From an uncultured Gardnerella sp. (GTDB lineage Bacteria > Actinomycetota > Actinomycetes > Actinomycetales > Bifidobacteriaceae), in NCBI GenBank assembly GCA_947088155.1, contig CAMUFL010000011.1:1-43719 (forward strand): a DNA stretch of 43,719 nucleotides, written 5' to 3'. The notes beneath the pieces were generated by a model that saw only the letters and a program-made list of their open reading frames with translations, was not told the origin of the DNA and ran no database searches. The position numbers and the translations under genes are program-made. Below are positions 16,355 to 23,083 of the stretch, piece after piece; the first letter of the stretch is position 1, and the number at the start of each line of letters is the position of its first letter.

Positions 16355-17434
16355 TTATTCAGCAGCAGATTCAGTATGCGAAGAATCTGCAGCAGACTGT
16401 GCGTTCTGCGCTTGAGCTGCAGCAACCTTCTTAGCATGTTCTTCAGCTGATTCAATACCAATCTTCCAACCAGTCAACTTCGCAGCCAAACGAGCATTCT
16501 GACCTTCCTTGCCAATAGCAAGCGAAAGCTGAGCATCGTGAATAAAAGCAACAGCAGTCTGATTCTTCTCACTCACAACCTGCACTTGAGTAGCAGTTGC
16601 AGGAGAAAGTGCAGCATCAACAAACTTGGCTGGATCGTCTGACCAATCAACAATATCAATCTTTTCTTGACCCAAGTTTTCCATTACTGCACGCACGCGA
16701 GAACCACCAGGACCAATCAAAGCACCCTTTGGATTAACTCCTTCAGTATTTGCACGCACTGCAATCTTTGTGCGCGCTCCTGCCTCACGAGCAATCGCCA
16801 TAATCGAAACAGCACCAGAAACAAGCTCCGGAACTTCACGCTCAAACAAACGACGAACCAACTCAGGATGAGAACGCGAAACCACGATTTCTGGACCGCG
16901 AAGACCTCGTGCAACATTCACCACATAAACACGAATGCGCTCACCATGACGGTAACGCTCACCAGGAACCTGCTCACGACGTGGCAGAATCGCCTCAACG
17001 TCGCCAACAGCAACGTGAATGTTAGTAGTATCTTTTGCATCCTGCTGAATAATGCCGTTAATCAGCTTGCCTTTTTGACCAGAAAACGCACCAAATACGC
17101 GATCGTCTTCAGCCTTACGGAAAATCTGACTAATAACCTGACGAGCTGTTGCTGCAGCAAGACGACCAAAATCGCGAGGAGTGTCATCATATTCTTCGCC
17201 CAAGGTTGGTGCCGGATACGGGTTATCCTCAGTAGGTTCACCAGGAATTTCATCCCTAGCCCACACAGTGAACGAACCTGCGCGTTCGTCCAATTCAACT
17301 CGCACATGCTTTGCAGGATGAGCGGTTTTCATATACGCAAGACGCAAGGCCTCGGCGAGCGCCTCGTCCAGCTCCTCGGCATTAATCCCCTGCTGTGCCG
17401 CAAGCTGATGCATTCCCGCCAAATCCAATTCCAT
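16355..17434 (-). CDS. nusA: Transcription termination/antitermination factor NusA
   Basis: NusA binds RNA polymerase and nascent RNA, modulating pausing, termination and rRNA antitermination. The 359-residue protein has the RNAP-binding N-terminus (MELDLAGMHQLAAQQGI), an S1 domain around GKLINGIIQQDAKDTTNIHV, and two KH domains with the motifs VNPKGALIGPGGSRVRAV and AIGKEGQNARLAAKLTGW. It ends soon after KH2, as in actinobacterial NusA without the acidic repeats. The start at 17434 has GAGAGGA upstream; an in-frame ATG nine codons earlier does not. No rimP lies upstream and no ylxR between nusA and infB, although both commonly accompany nusA. The 238-bp nusA-infB gap holds no gene I can support. 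Confidence 0.95.
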   Translation of the reverse strand: MELDLAGMHQLAAQQGINAEELDEALAEALRLAYMKTAHPAKHVRVELDERAGSFTVWARDEIPGEPTEDNPYPAPTLGEEYDDTPRDFGRLAAATARQVISQIFRKAEDDRVFGAFSGQKGKLINGIIQQDAKDTTNIHVAVGDVEAILPRREQVPGERYRHGERIRVYVVNVARGLRGPEIVVSRSHPELVRRLFEREVPELVSGAVSIMAIAREAGARTKIAVRANTEGVNPKGALIGPGGSRVRAVMENLGQEKIDIVDWSDDPAKFVDAALSPATATQVQVVSEKNQTAVAFIHDAQLSLAIGKEGQNARLAAKLTGWKIGIESAEEHAKKVAAAQAQNAQSAADSSHTESAAE

Positions 17435-17582
17435 CGCGCACGTCCTCTCGTTATAACGCATTCATTTATGATTATTATTATTTTGCAACTCCCACACACG
17501 CCGAATTAAATCAGCGCATATTGGTCACACACAGTGGCTATTTTAGTAGATTATGCAGACACTTTATGTTTTGTTATATGCC

Positions 17583-18578
17583 ATGCGAAAAGTCGCAAAA
17601 CGCAAGCTAACTATGGTCATTACTGTTTTTATGTGTATTTCACTAATGTCATCATTAGGCGCTTGTGGCACATTACAAAATATTCATGTCGATCGCAGTA
17701 CCAATTCTTCAGCACCAGAAAATACTTGCGCTAAAGCCTACAAAATTGCTAAAAACAACCAACGTATGCTTGAAAAAAATGACGGCAATCAAAATGTGGC
17801 AAATCAAAATAATGTGGATTGGAAAACCGCAGCAAAAGCGTGGGAAACTGTAGCGCAACAATGCCCTGGCAGATTAAGCGAAAGCATTGTTTACACAGCA
17901 AAAGCACAATGGGAAATACTAAATCAGAACAATTCTCCTGAAGCAAGCGACAAAAATTCAATAACGCAACAAATAGAACACAACGCTTACGTTCAAATGC
18001 GCGAAGTGCTAGACCACTACAAAAACTTCCAGTGGACGCACAATCCCCTTGCACAAGCAGCAGCGTCCGAAGATCAGCTATCGTTTATTCTGCAAGCTTT
18101 AGCTGCAAAAAAGATTCCAGGATTGCCATTGGAATACAGCGATATAGCTTCAACAAATGCACAAGGAATTATGCGCGCGGCTGGAAAAGGAACGGATTTA
18201 CGCAAAAAAGTTTACGAAATCCCACAACAAGCATTAGATAGCGGAATAATACACGATTCCGTTAGCAAAAAAGACTTGCCGTTAGCAGCTTTTGCTTACA
18301 TAAACTGTGCAAGAGGAGAACTTGCGGCATTCCAGCAAACAATAACAATTAACGAAATAAATCAGAATAAAACTAGCGCAAATAATGATGTAAGTGCAGT
18401 ATCAAATAAAAGCAGCGCAAATGCAAACAACCCAATAGGCAAAAATAGCAACAACAATAACGCTGTTCTCGCCAATCAAGCATTCAAAAATGCGATTGTA
18501 AACTTGATTACTTCCAGATTATTACGCGCTTACGCACTAGGCTACCCTGCAGACGTATCACTACTTTTTAGCAAATAA
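17583..18578 (+). CDS. Putative lipoprotein of unknown function
   Basis: This 331-residue secreted protein has a basic N-terminus (MRKVAKRKLTMV), a hydrophobic stretch and the lipobox SSLGACG, so it should be a lipid-anchored surface protein. The remainder is helical and polar, with Asn/Ser-rich simple sequence near the C-terminus (around SNKSSANANNPIGKNSNNNN). I do not recognise a family. The start is uncertain: ATG 17553 adds ten residues, and neither has a clear ribosome-binding site; ATG 17583 gives the more typical signal peptide. It is divergent from nusA and followed after 187 bp by another lipoprotein gene. Confidence 0.7.
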   Translation: MRKVAKRKLTMVITVFMCISLMSSLGACGTLQNIHVDRSTNSSAPENTCAKAYKIAKNNQRMLEKNDGNQNVANQNNVDWKTAAKAWETVAQQCPGRLSESIVYTAKAQWEILNQNNSPEASDKNSITQQIEHNAYVQMREVLDHYKNFQWTHNPLAQAAASEDQLSFILQALAAKKIPGLPLEYSDIASTNAQGIMRAAGKGTDLRKKVYEIPQQALDSGIIHDSVSKKDLPLAAFAYINCARGELAAFQQTITINEINQNKTSANNDVSAVSNKSSANANNPIGKNSNNNNAVLANQAFKNAIVNLITSRLLRAYALGYPADVSLLFSK

Positions 18579-18669
18579 TTCTTCACTTAAGAAATATCGC
18601 AGATAGGTAAGCAGATATCTAAGCCACGGATAATATCAAACGCAATATCTGAATTTCCCTGTAATTAGC

Positions 18670-18754
18670 ACATACCCTCATTTTAAGAACATACCCGCAT
18701 AGGCGTACACTTACCAAACATATCGCCAAAATGCATGTAAAGACTCGGTATGTT
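18670..18754 (+). promoter_or_regulatory. Repeated ACATACCC motif upstream of the binding-protein gene
   Basis: ACATACCC occurs at 18670-18677 and 18689-18696, 19 bp apart. The inverted form GGTATGTT occurs at 18747-18754, touching the ribosome-binding site GGGAGG. The arrangement resembles repeated binding sites of a transcription factor, but the motif is short and I have no matching regulator. Confidence 0.35.
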
Positions 18755-18765
18755 GGGAGGTAAGC

Positions 18766-20037
18766 ATGGCGAATATAGGGAGAACCATAAAGAAAACACT
18801 TGGCTTAATGTTAGCCACAGCCACATTGCTATCTATTACTGCGTGCGGCGCTAACTTCGGCTCACAAGTTAAGCTCAACGTGTTAGCACCTGAAAAGTTA
18901 GTAAAAAAGGGCGGATGGATTCAAACTATGGAAGACGCCTTCCGTAAAGAACATCCGGAAGTTTCATTTATTAACACTCCTATTAAACAATTTGACAGAC
19001 CGTATCAGCCAGCTACGAACAAAGACAAGTATCCAAAAGTTTCAGCCGATGTTCTTCTGTTCAAAAGCAATACAATGCATTACTTGATTAAAGCAGGCAT
19101 TCTTGGCAAGTTAAGTAAAGATAGCGAAAAACAGATTGAAAAGCAGAACCCTACTCCATTACTTAACTCATTACTTAAGGGCAACTCACACTACGGAATT
19201 CCTTATACGAGTGACACCTGGTTTATGTACTACGACAAATCTAAGCTCTCCGAAAACGATGTGAAGTCTCTGAATACTATGCTGCAAAAGCAGAAAGTTG
19301 CACTCAACCTAAGAGGCAACGACCTTTTTGCGGGCTTCTACATTGATTCATGCATAAATTTTGGTGCATATAGCCCAAAAACGGACTCAATAGATAGCGT
19401 ACACTTCAACGAAAATTGCTACCCTATTACCAAGTACCTTACAAAACTTGTTAATGAACCAAACTTCATTAATGCTGCAGGTGATACTGGCATTGAATCC
19501 TTAAGAAATGGTAGCGCAGCAGCCTACTTCTCCGGAATTTGGGAAGCTAATGACGTCAAGAAGATTTTAGGCAAAAACTTTGCAGCTGCACCATTCCCTA
19601 AAGTTAGCTTGGACCTAGGTTATAATCCTGAAGAATACAATCCTACTGATAACCTCGAATATCAAATGAAACAAGTCGCAGGTTCTCAAGCTATCGGATA
19701 TAACGCAAAATCAAAGCATCGTGACTTAGCAGAAAAGTTCGCTGCATTCCTTGGTTCGACTAAATCTCAGAAAAAGGCATACGAACTGCAAAAGGTTGTG
19801 CCAAGCGATAAAACTTTGAAGAGCTTCGTAGCAAACGATCCTGCCGCAAGCGCACAAATGCAAAGCGTGGAAAAAACTTCAGTAAATCAACCGCTTGATT
19901 ATAAAGCATATGAAGCAATTAATTATTTATCATCATTGAGCAACGATATATCCGAAAAGACTTTGAATGATGATAGCCAAATCTTCGCATATTTTTCTTA
20001 TGCAGAAGAAAGCGTCAATAAACAGCTTAGAGACTAA
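18766..20037 (+). CDS. Orphan extracellular solute-binding lipoprotein (sugar type)
   Basis: This 423-residue protein has a signal peptide ending in the lipobox LLSITAC (Cys 27). The mature sequence is of the SBP_bac_1 kind, which binds oligosaccharides for ABC importers: LNVLAPEKLVKKGGWIQTME, PKVSADVLLFKSNTMHYLIK, GIPYTSDTWFMYYDKSKL, and later GSQAIGYNAKSKHRDLAEKF and KAAAFLG-like helices. GGGAGG lies before the ATG. No permease or ATPase gene is adjacent, so it either serves a transporter elsewhere or acts as a binding/sensing lipoprotein. It sits between two unknown exported proteins. Family assignment is good; the ligand is unknown. Confidence 0.82.
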   Translation: MANIGRTIKKTLGLMLATATLLSITACGANFGSQVKLNVLAPEKLVKKGGWIQTMEDAFRKEHPEVSFINTPIKQFDRPYQPATNKDKYPKVSADVLLFKSNTMHYLIKAGILGKLSKDSEKQIEKQNPTPLLNSLLKGNSHYGIPYTSDTWFMYYDKSKLSENDVKSLNTMLQKQKVALNLRGNDLFAGFYIDSCINFGAYSPKTDSIDSVHFNENCYPITKYLTKLVNEPNFINAAGDTGIESLRNGSAAAYFSGIWEANDVKKILGKNFAAAPFPKVSLDLGYNPEEYNPTDNLEYQMKQVAGSQAIGYNAKSKHRDLAEKFAAFLGSTKSQKKAYELQKVVPSDKTLKSFVANDPAASAQMQSVEKTSVNQPLDYKAYEAINYLSSLSNDISEKTLNDDSQIFAYFSYAEESVNKQLRD

Positions 20038-20042
20038 GTAGC

Positions 20043-20105
20043 AACTACGTATATACCAAGTTAAACTACGTATATACAAAGTTAAACTACGTATATACCA
20101 AGTTA
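20043..20105. repeat. Three 21-bp tandem repeats
   Basis: The unit beginning AACTACGTATATACCAAG is present three times at 20043-20063, 20064-20084 and 20085-20105, with one substitution in the second. It starts six bases after the stop codon of the binding-protein gene. The TACGTA core is palindromic. Confidence 0.9.
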
Positions 20106-20209
20106 AAAACTATTAATCAAATTAACCGTATAAATAACCAAAAAAACTTAGCGTTTGTTACCAAAACTTATACAGAACGTTATTCATACAATGAACGAAA
20201 GAAGCTATT

Positions 20210-21571
20210 ATGAAGCGTTTTACTAAAGCACTTCTGACCTTCGTATGTGCTGCAAGCATTGTAATAGGAATACCTACTTGTGCGTATGCAGACGACGAGA
20301 TGTACCCTAATGTAAAGCCAAATGTTATATCGTCTATAATGAAACTCAACGATGACCAAAAAGACGCCTATTGGGGCGGTCAAAACGACGCTGCCAAAAT
20401 CAGCAATGTGAAAGTTACGGATGTTGAAGCTCACAGCGCAAAAGTCTCCTTTGACTATGAACTATTTAACGTCAAAGATCTTAAAAGACTAGCATTCATT
20501 GTTTCCGTAAGAAAATACTCGAAAATAATGGTAACAAAAGGTAGTTCCCTAGGCTATTCGTTGCCTTACGACGTTGGCGATATTGATCCTCCGGATAAGA
20601 AAAAGAACAAAGAAGAAGACAAAAAGAAAGACACTTCCGCAGAGGACGAATATGTATACAAAGAAAGCAATATACCGTTCTTTAGTGATGCTCCAGAAAG
20701 CGGATACATTCGCGGACTAGATTACTATAGCTACAACTTACCAAACAAACTTCCAACGAAGAAAAAGGGTCATGCGTACGTTATAGTGAGCACCAAGCCA
20801 GCAACTAAATACACTAATACGCAGAATATGGGCGATACAACTAGAATGATTCGCGTTGAAAAAGGCGAAACGATGGATCCTGTTAAGCCATTCATCGACA
20901 CATTCTCACTCATGCGTTGGATTGCTGACAAAATTTACGACGACGACCTAGACAGGGCAGTAGATATTGATGTCAACTCTACTTATGTAGGTATTCATGC
21001 GGATTATAAGGACGGCAGCGCAATCTACTTCAACAACAATGCTGTGCAAGTGCCAACATTTACAACATTGAAAAAGGATCCGCCTTCGCACTGCTCGGTT
21101 GGCAAAAAGAATAATGATTCTAGCAAGAAAGATGGCAATAGCGATAAGAATGCCGCAGAAAATGCGTCGGCAAATGATTCAACAATGACACCATTGCAGC
21201 GCGCTTTCAATAGAAGCCCAGTGGCATTTACGATTGCCATTGTGTCGGCAGTATTGCTTGTGGCAATAGGCGTTGTGCTTGCAGTAAAACGCAGCCTGAC
21301 TAAGAAGAAGCGCGCGCTTGCCAGTAAAGAAGCGTCAGAGGCGGATGGCGACGGTGATGGCGAGGGCGACGGCAACAGCGAGGAAGCTGAGGGCGATGCT
21401 AATACAGCTGAGGCTGGAGAAGCTGAAACTACTGAAGCTGAAACTGAAGCGACTGCGGAAGGTTCTGAAGATTCTGTGGCTGCATCTGGTACTGAAGGTG
21501 CCGGTAGCGAAACTACTGGAACTTACGGTACTACAGAAACGCCTTCAATAAGCGATCAACCAGAAGCATAA
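20210..21571 (+). CDS. Surface-exposed single-pass membrane protein, unknown family
   Basis: This 453-residue protein starts with a cleavable signal peptide (MKRFTKALLTFVCAASIVIG, cleavage near AYA-DD at about 26). An external region of about 310 residues follows, with a Lys/Glu-rich linker (DKKKNKEEDKKKD, about 140-155). Then come one membrane segment (FTIAIVSAVLLVAIGVVLAV, about 344-363), a basic stop-transfer KRSLTKKKRA, and a cytoplasmic tail of about 75 residues dominated by Glu, Asp, Ala, Gly and Thr. Type I topology is therefore expected, with no LPxTG sorting signal. I recognise no enzymatic domain. It follows the orphan binding lipoprotein by 172 bp and ends at a strong terminator, so the two may form a unit. 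Confidence 0.75.
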   Translation: MKRFTKALLTFVCAASIVIGIPTCAYADDEMYPNVKPNVISSIMKLNDDQKDAYWGGQNDAAKISNVKVTDVEAHSAKVSFDYELFNVKDLKRLAFIVSVRKYSKIMVTKGSSLGYSLPYDVGDIDPPDKKKNKEEDKKKDTSAEDEYVYKESNIPFFSDAPESGYIRGLDYYSYNLPNKLPTKKKGHAYVIVSTKPATKYTNTQNMGDTTRMIRVEKGETMDPVKPFIDTFSLMRWIADKIYDDDLDRAVDIDVNSTYVGIHADYKDGSAIYFNNNAVQVPTFTTLKKDPPSHCSVGKKNNDSSKKDGNSDKNAAENASANDSTMTPLQRAFNRSPVAFTIAIVSAVLLVAIGVVLAVKRSLTKKKRALASKEASEADGDGDGEGDGNSEEAEGDANTAEAGEAETTEAETEATAEGSEDSVAASGTEGAGSETTGTYGTTETPSISDQPEA

Positions 21572-21602
21572 AATCGCACACTTAATAACAAGCAATAATC
21601 CA

Positions 21603-21641
21603 AAAAGAGGCCTACTACGCAATAGTTAGCAGGCCTCTTTT
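21603..21641 (+). terminator. Rho-independent terminator after the surface-protein gene
   Basis: Perfect 11-bp arms AAAAGAGGCCT (21603-21613) and AGGCCTCTTTT (21631-21641) flank a 17-base loop and end in a T-run. It is about 30 bases after the stop codon of the gene ending at 21571. Confidence 0.9.
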
Positions 21642-21699
21642 GTATTCAACATAAATAGGAAAATATGTTCTCATAAAGTAGCTATACAAGAAAAACGTA

Positions 21700-21748
21700 T
21701 TTTTTGTACATTGAATGTATGATTTTTTGTACATTGGATGTACAAAAA
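21700..21748. promoter_or_regulatory. Paired TGTACAT elements
   Basis: TTTTTTGTACATTGAATGTA (21700-21719) and TTTTTTGTACATTGGATGTA (21723-21742) are near-identical and 23 bp apart. The second is extended to a perfect 11-bp inverted repeat (TTTTTGTACAT, TGG, ATGTACAAAAA; 21724-21748). They may be regulator-binding sites or a structured RNA. No adjacent gene clearly needs them. Confidence 0.5.
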
Positions 21749-21817
21749 CTACGATATGCGCAGTGGCGTTCGAAGCATGTATTAGCTGAAATATTTAGTG
21801 ATAAATCGTAAAACGCT

Positions 21818-22004
21818 GTTACTAACGCAGTATACGTACTGCGCGAATAACGTATAATCCCGTTTTTTCGTTACTAGCGCAGATGACGCTCGCGCTGCGC
21901 GAGGGTCTCTAGTTAGCGGTTTTCGGACTCGCGCGCAGTTAGCGTTCTGCGTGAGTGTCTCATGACCGTTACCTTCTCAGTCGGTTGACTGAGTTAGTAA
22001 CGGT
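21818..22004. other. Serial-hairpin non-coding region
   Basis: The region is bracketed by GTTACTAAC (21818-21826) and its reverse complement GTTAGTAAC (21993-22001). Inside are the palindrome CGCAGTATACGTACTGCG (21826-21843) and a second GCGCAG / CTGCGC hairpin after a repeated GTTACTA. A strong terminal hairpin follows at 21965-22004: ACCGTTAC / GTAACGGT enclosing CTCAGTC / GACTGAG with a GGTT loop. There is no supportable open reading frame. It could be a structured RNA or a palindromic mobile remnant. Confidence 0.5.
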
Positions 22005-22072
22005 GTTTGTGCTGTGGCTTATACCCAGAATATTCATCAGCTTAGCTTTACACACTTTTGGGCCTATAACCC

Positions 22073-22189
22073 ACGCAGGCAGACCTCGCTTGCGATAAAA
22101 CACACTGGCCTGCCCTGCCTGCGTCAATCGAGACGCAGGCAGACCTCGCTTTCACTGAAAGTGCACTGCACTTTCAGTTTTAAGAAAGC
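22073..22189. repeat. Nested palindromic element, copy 2, with adjoining hairpin
   Basis: A direct repeat ACGCAGGCAGACCTCGCTT occurs at 22073 and 22133. A hairpin with 11-bp arms CTGCCTGCGTC / GACGCAGGCAG spans 22115-22142. It is followed by an inner palindrome at 22154-22178 (arm ACTGAAAGTGCA, one-base centre) held between GCTTTC (22148-22153) and GAAAGC (22184-22189). A TTTAA bulge is on one side only. The architecture equals the element at 23010-23083 although the stem sequences differ. It lies just beyond the tRNA-Ser terminator on the minus strand. Confidence 0.8.
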
Positions 22190-22199
22190 TCGGCAGAAT

Positions 22200-22234
22200 A
22201 AAAAAGCTTCAAGCGCGAAATACGCTTGAAGCTT
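22200..22234 (-). terminator. Terminator of tRNA-Ser
   Basis: On the minus strand a perfect 12-bp stem AAGCTTCAAGCG / CGCTTGAAGCTT with a 7-base loop is followed by a T-run (the A-run at 22200-22205). It lies ten bases beyond the 3' end of the tRNA gene. Confidence 0.9.
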
Positions 22235-22243
22235 ATTATTCTG

Positions 22244-22328
22244 CGGATGAAGCGAGATTCGAACTCGCGGAGGTTTTACCCTCACACGCTTTCGAGGCGT
22301 GCTCCTTAGACCGCTCGGACATTCATCC
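22244..22328 (-). tRNA. tRNA-Ser (anticodon CGA)
   Basis: Read on the minus strand, GGATGAA at the 5' end pairs with TTCATCC at the 3' end, with G as discriminator. The anticodon stem-loop is CACGC-CTCGAAA-GCGTG, giving anticodon CGA, which reads UCG serine codons. A long variable arm (GAGGGTAAAACCTC) identifies a class II tRNA, and the T arm is GCGAG-TTCGAAT-CTCGC. CCA is not encoded. It is a lone tRNA gene with its own terminator at 22200-22234. Confidence 0.96.
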
Positions 22329-22488
22329 ACATGCAATTTGGCGCAACTTAAATGCGCACAAACGCAACTTTTCAATTGTAAACCATGCCACGAATATAAA
22401 TTCATGGCGCGTTGAAGCGCATAGCAGACGTTGCGCGCTTTTGTGTACTTACACCCACCCAACGCTCGCGCTATAAGCGCTCGCTATG

Positions 22489-22533
22489 AAACTCGCGTTG
22501 GAAGTCCACTGGACTTCCAACCTGAGCGAGTTT
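22489..22533. repeat. Nested palindromic element, copy 3
   Basis: The inner palindrome at 22498-22520 (arm TTGGAAGTCCA, one-base centre) is enclosed by AAACTCGC (22489-22496) and GCGAGTTT (22526-22533). A CCTGA bulge is on the right only. The following linker to 22604 matches the reverse complement of 120-192, and a 53-bp array follows. Both stems differ from copies 1 and 4, yet remain fully paired. Confidence 0.85.
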
Positions 22534-22604
22534 CCGCTCCGAGTTGCTTTCGCGCGCGCTGTGCTGCGCTCAAGCAGGTCGTCGCACAAACACGAGGTAA
22601 AACT

Positions 22605-22830
22605 CCGGCAAATGTTCCAGAATAACGCCGATGTAGCTACAAACGCCGGAGAAAAACTCCGGCAAATGTTCCACAAAACCGCAAATCCAGCTACAAAAGC
22701 CAGAAATTTCCCCGGCAAATGTTCCACAAAACCGCAAATCCAGCTACAAAAGCCAGAAATTTCCCCGGCAAATGTTCCACAAAACCGCAAATCCAGCTAC
22801 AAAAGCCAGAAATTTCCCCGGCAAATGTTC
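22605..22830. repeat. 53-bp repeat array
   Basis: The core CCGGCAAATGTTC starts at 22605, 22659, 22712, 22765 and 22818, so spacings are 54, 53, 53 and 53. The last three intervals are essentially identical; the first unit is diverged but keeps TAGCTACAAA. The array at 1-119 carries the same core at 53-bp spacing with a different but alignable spacer (TAGCGACAAA). Because the intervals are copies of one another, this is not a CRISPR array. Confidence 0.92.
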
Positions 22831-22838
22831 CACAAAAA

Positions 22839-22926
22839 CGATTATTCCTTTACATCGTTGTAAAGGAAATGTCGAAATCAAGCCAAAAAACGATTATTCC
22901 TTTACACTCGTGTAAAGGAATAATCG
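22839..22926. repeat. Two tandem hairpins with a common left arm
   Basis: The first hairpin (22839-22874) starts CGATTATTCCTTTACA and has an imperfect right arm. The second (22891-22926) has the same left arm and a perfect 16-bp partner TGTAAAGGAATAATCG with loop CTCG. They follow the 53-bp array directly. Neither is followed by a T-run on the plus strand. From 22927 to 23009 I see only a third AGCAGGTCGT word and no gene. Confidence 0.85.
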
Positions 22927-23009
22927 CGCGCTAAATCGCAGCGATCAAGCAGGTCGTAGCGCACACCAATCACAACTAAATTCCCAATGAACAACCAAAC
23001 TAACCTGCC

Positions 23010-23083
23010 CTGCCTTCGTCTTTATTGACGAAGGCAGACCTCGCTTGCGTGGAAAGTCCACTGGACTTTCCACCTGAGCAAGC
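23010..23083. repeat. Nested palindromic element, copy 4, abutting truA
   Basis: A hairpin with 11-bp arms CTGCCTTCGTC / GACGAAGGCAG (23010-23037) is followed by the inner palindrome at 23049-23073 (arm GTGGAAAGTCCA). The palindrome lies between GCTTGC (23043-23048) and GCAAGC (23078-23083), with CTGA on one side. It ends one base before the truA stop codon, so it forms the immediate 3' end of the truA message and may act as its terminator or protective hairpin. Confidence 0.85.

Noticed and set aside
21818..22004. tRNA or rRNA fragment in the hairpin region
   Set aside because: No T-arm (GTTCGAAT), acceptor pairing or rRNA-like segment is present.
22154..22178. Inner palindromes as rho-independent terminators on the plus strand
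   Set aside because: None of the four is followed by a T-run in either orientation, so a classical terminator is not supported.
22605..22830. CRISPR-like array with a 13-bp repeat and 40-bp spacers
   Set aside because: The intervening 40-base stretches are copies of each other rather than unique spacers, the 13-bp core is too short, and there are no cas genes.
22449..22863. Open frames across the 53-bp array on both strands
   Set aside because: The unit is 53 bp, so the frame shifts at each repeat; the predicted peptides are by-products without start signals or family likeness.
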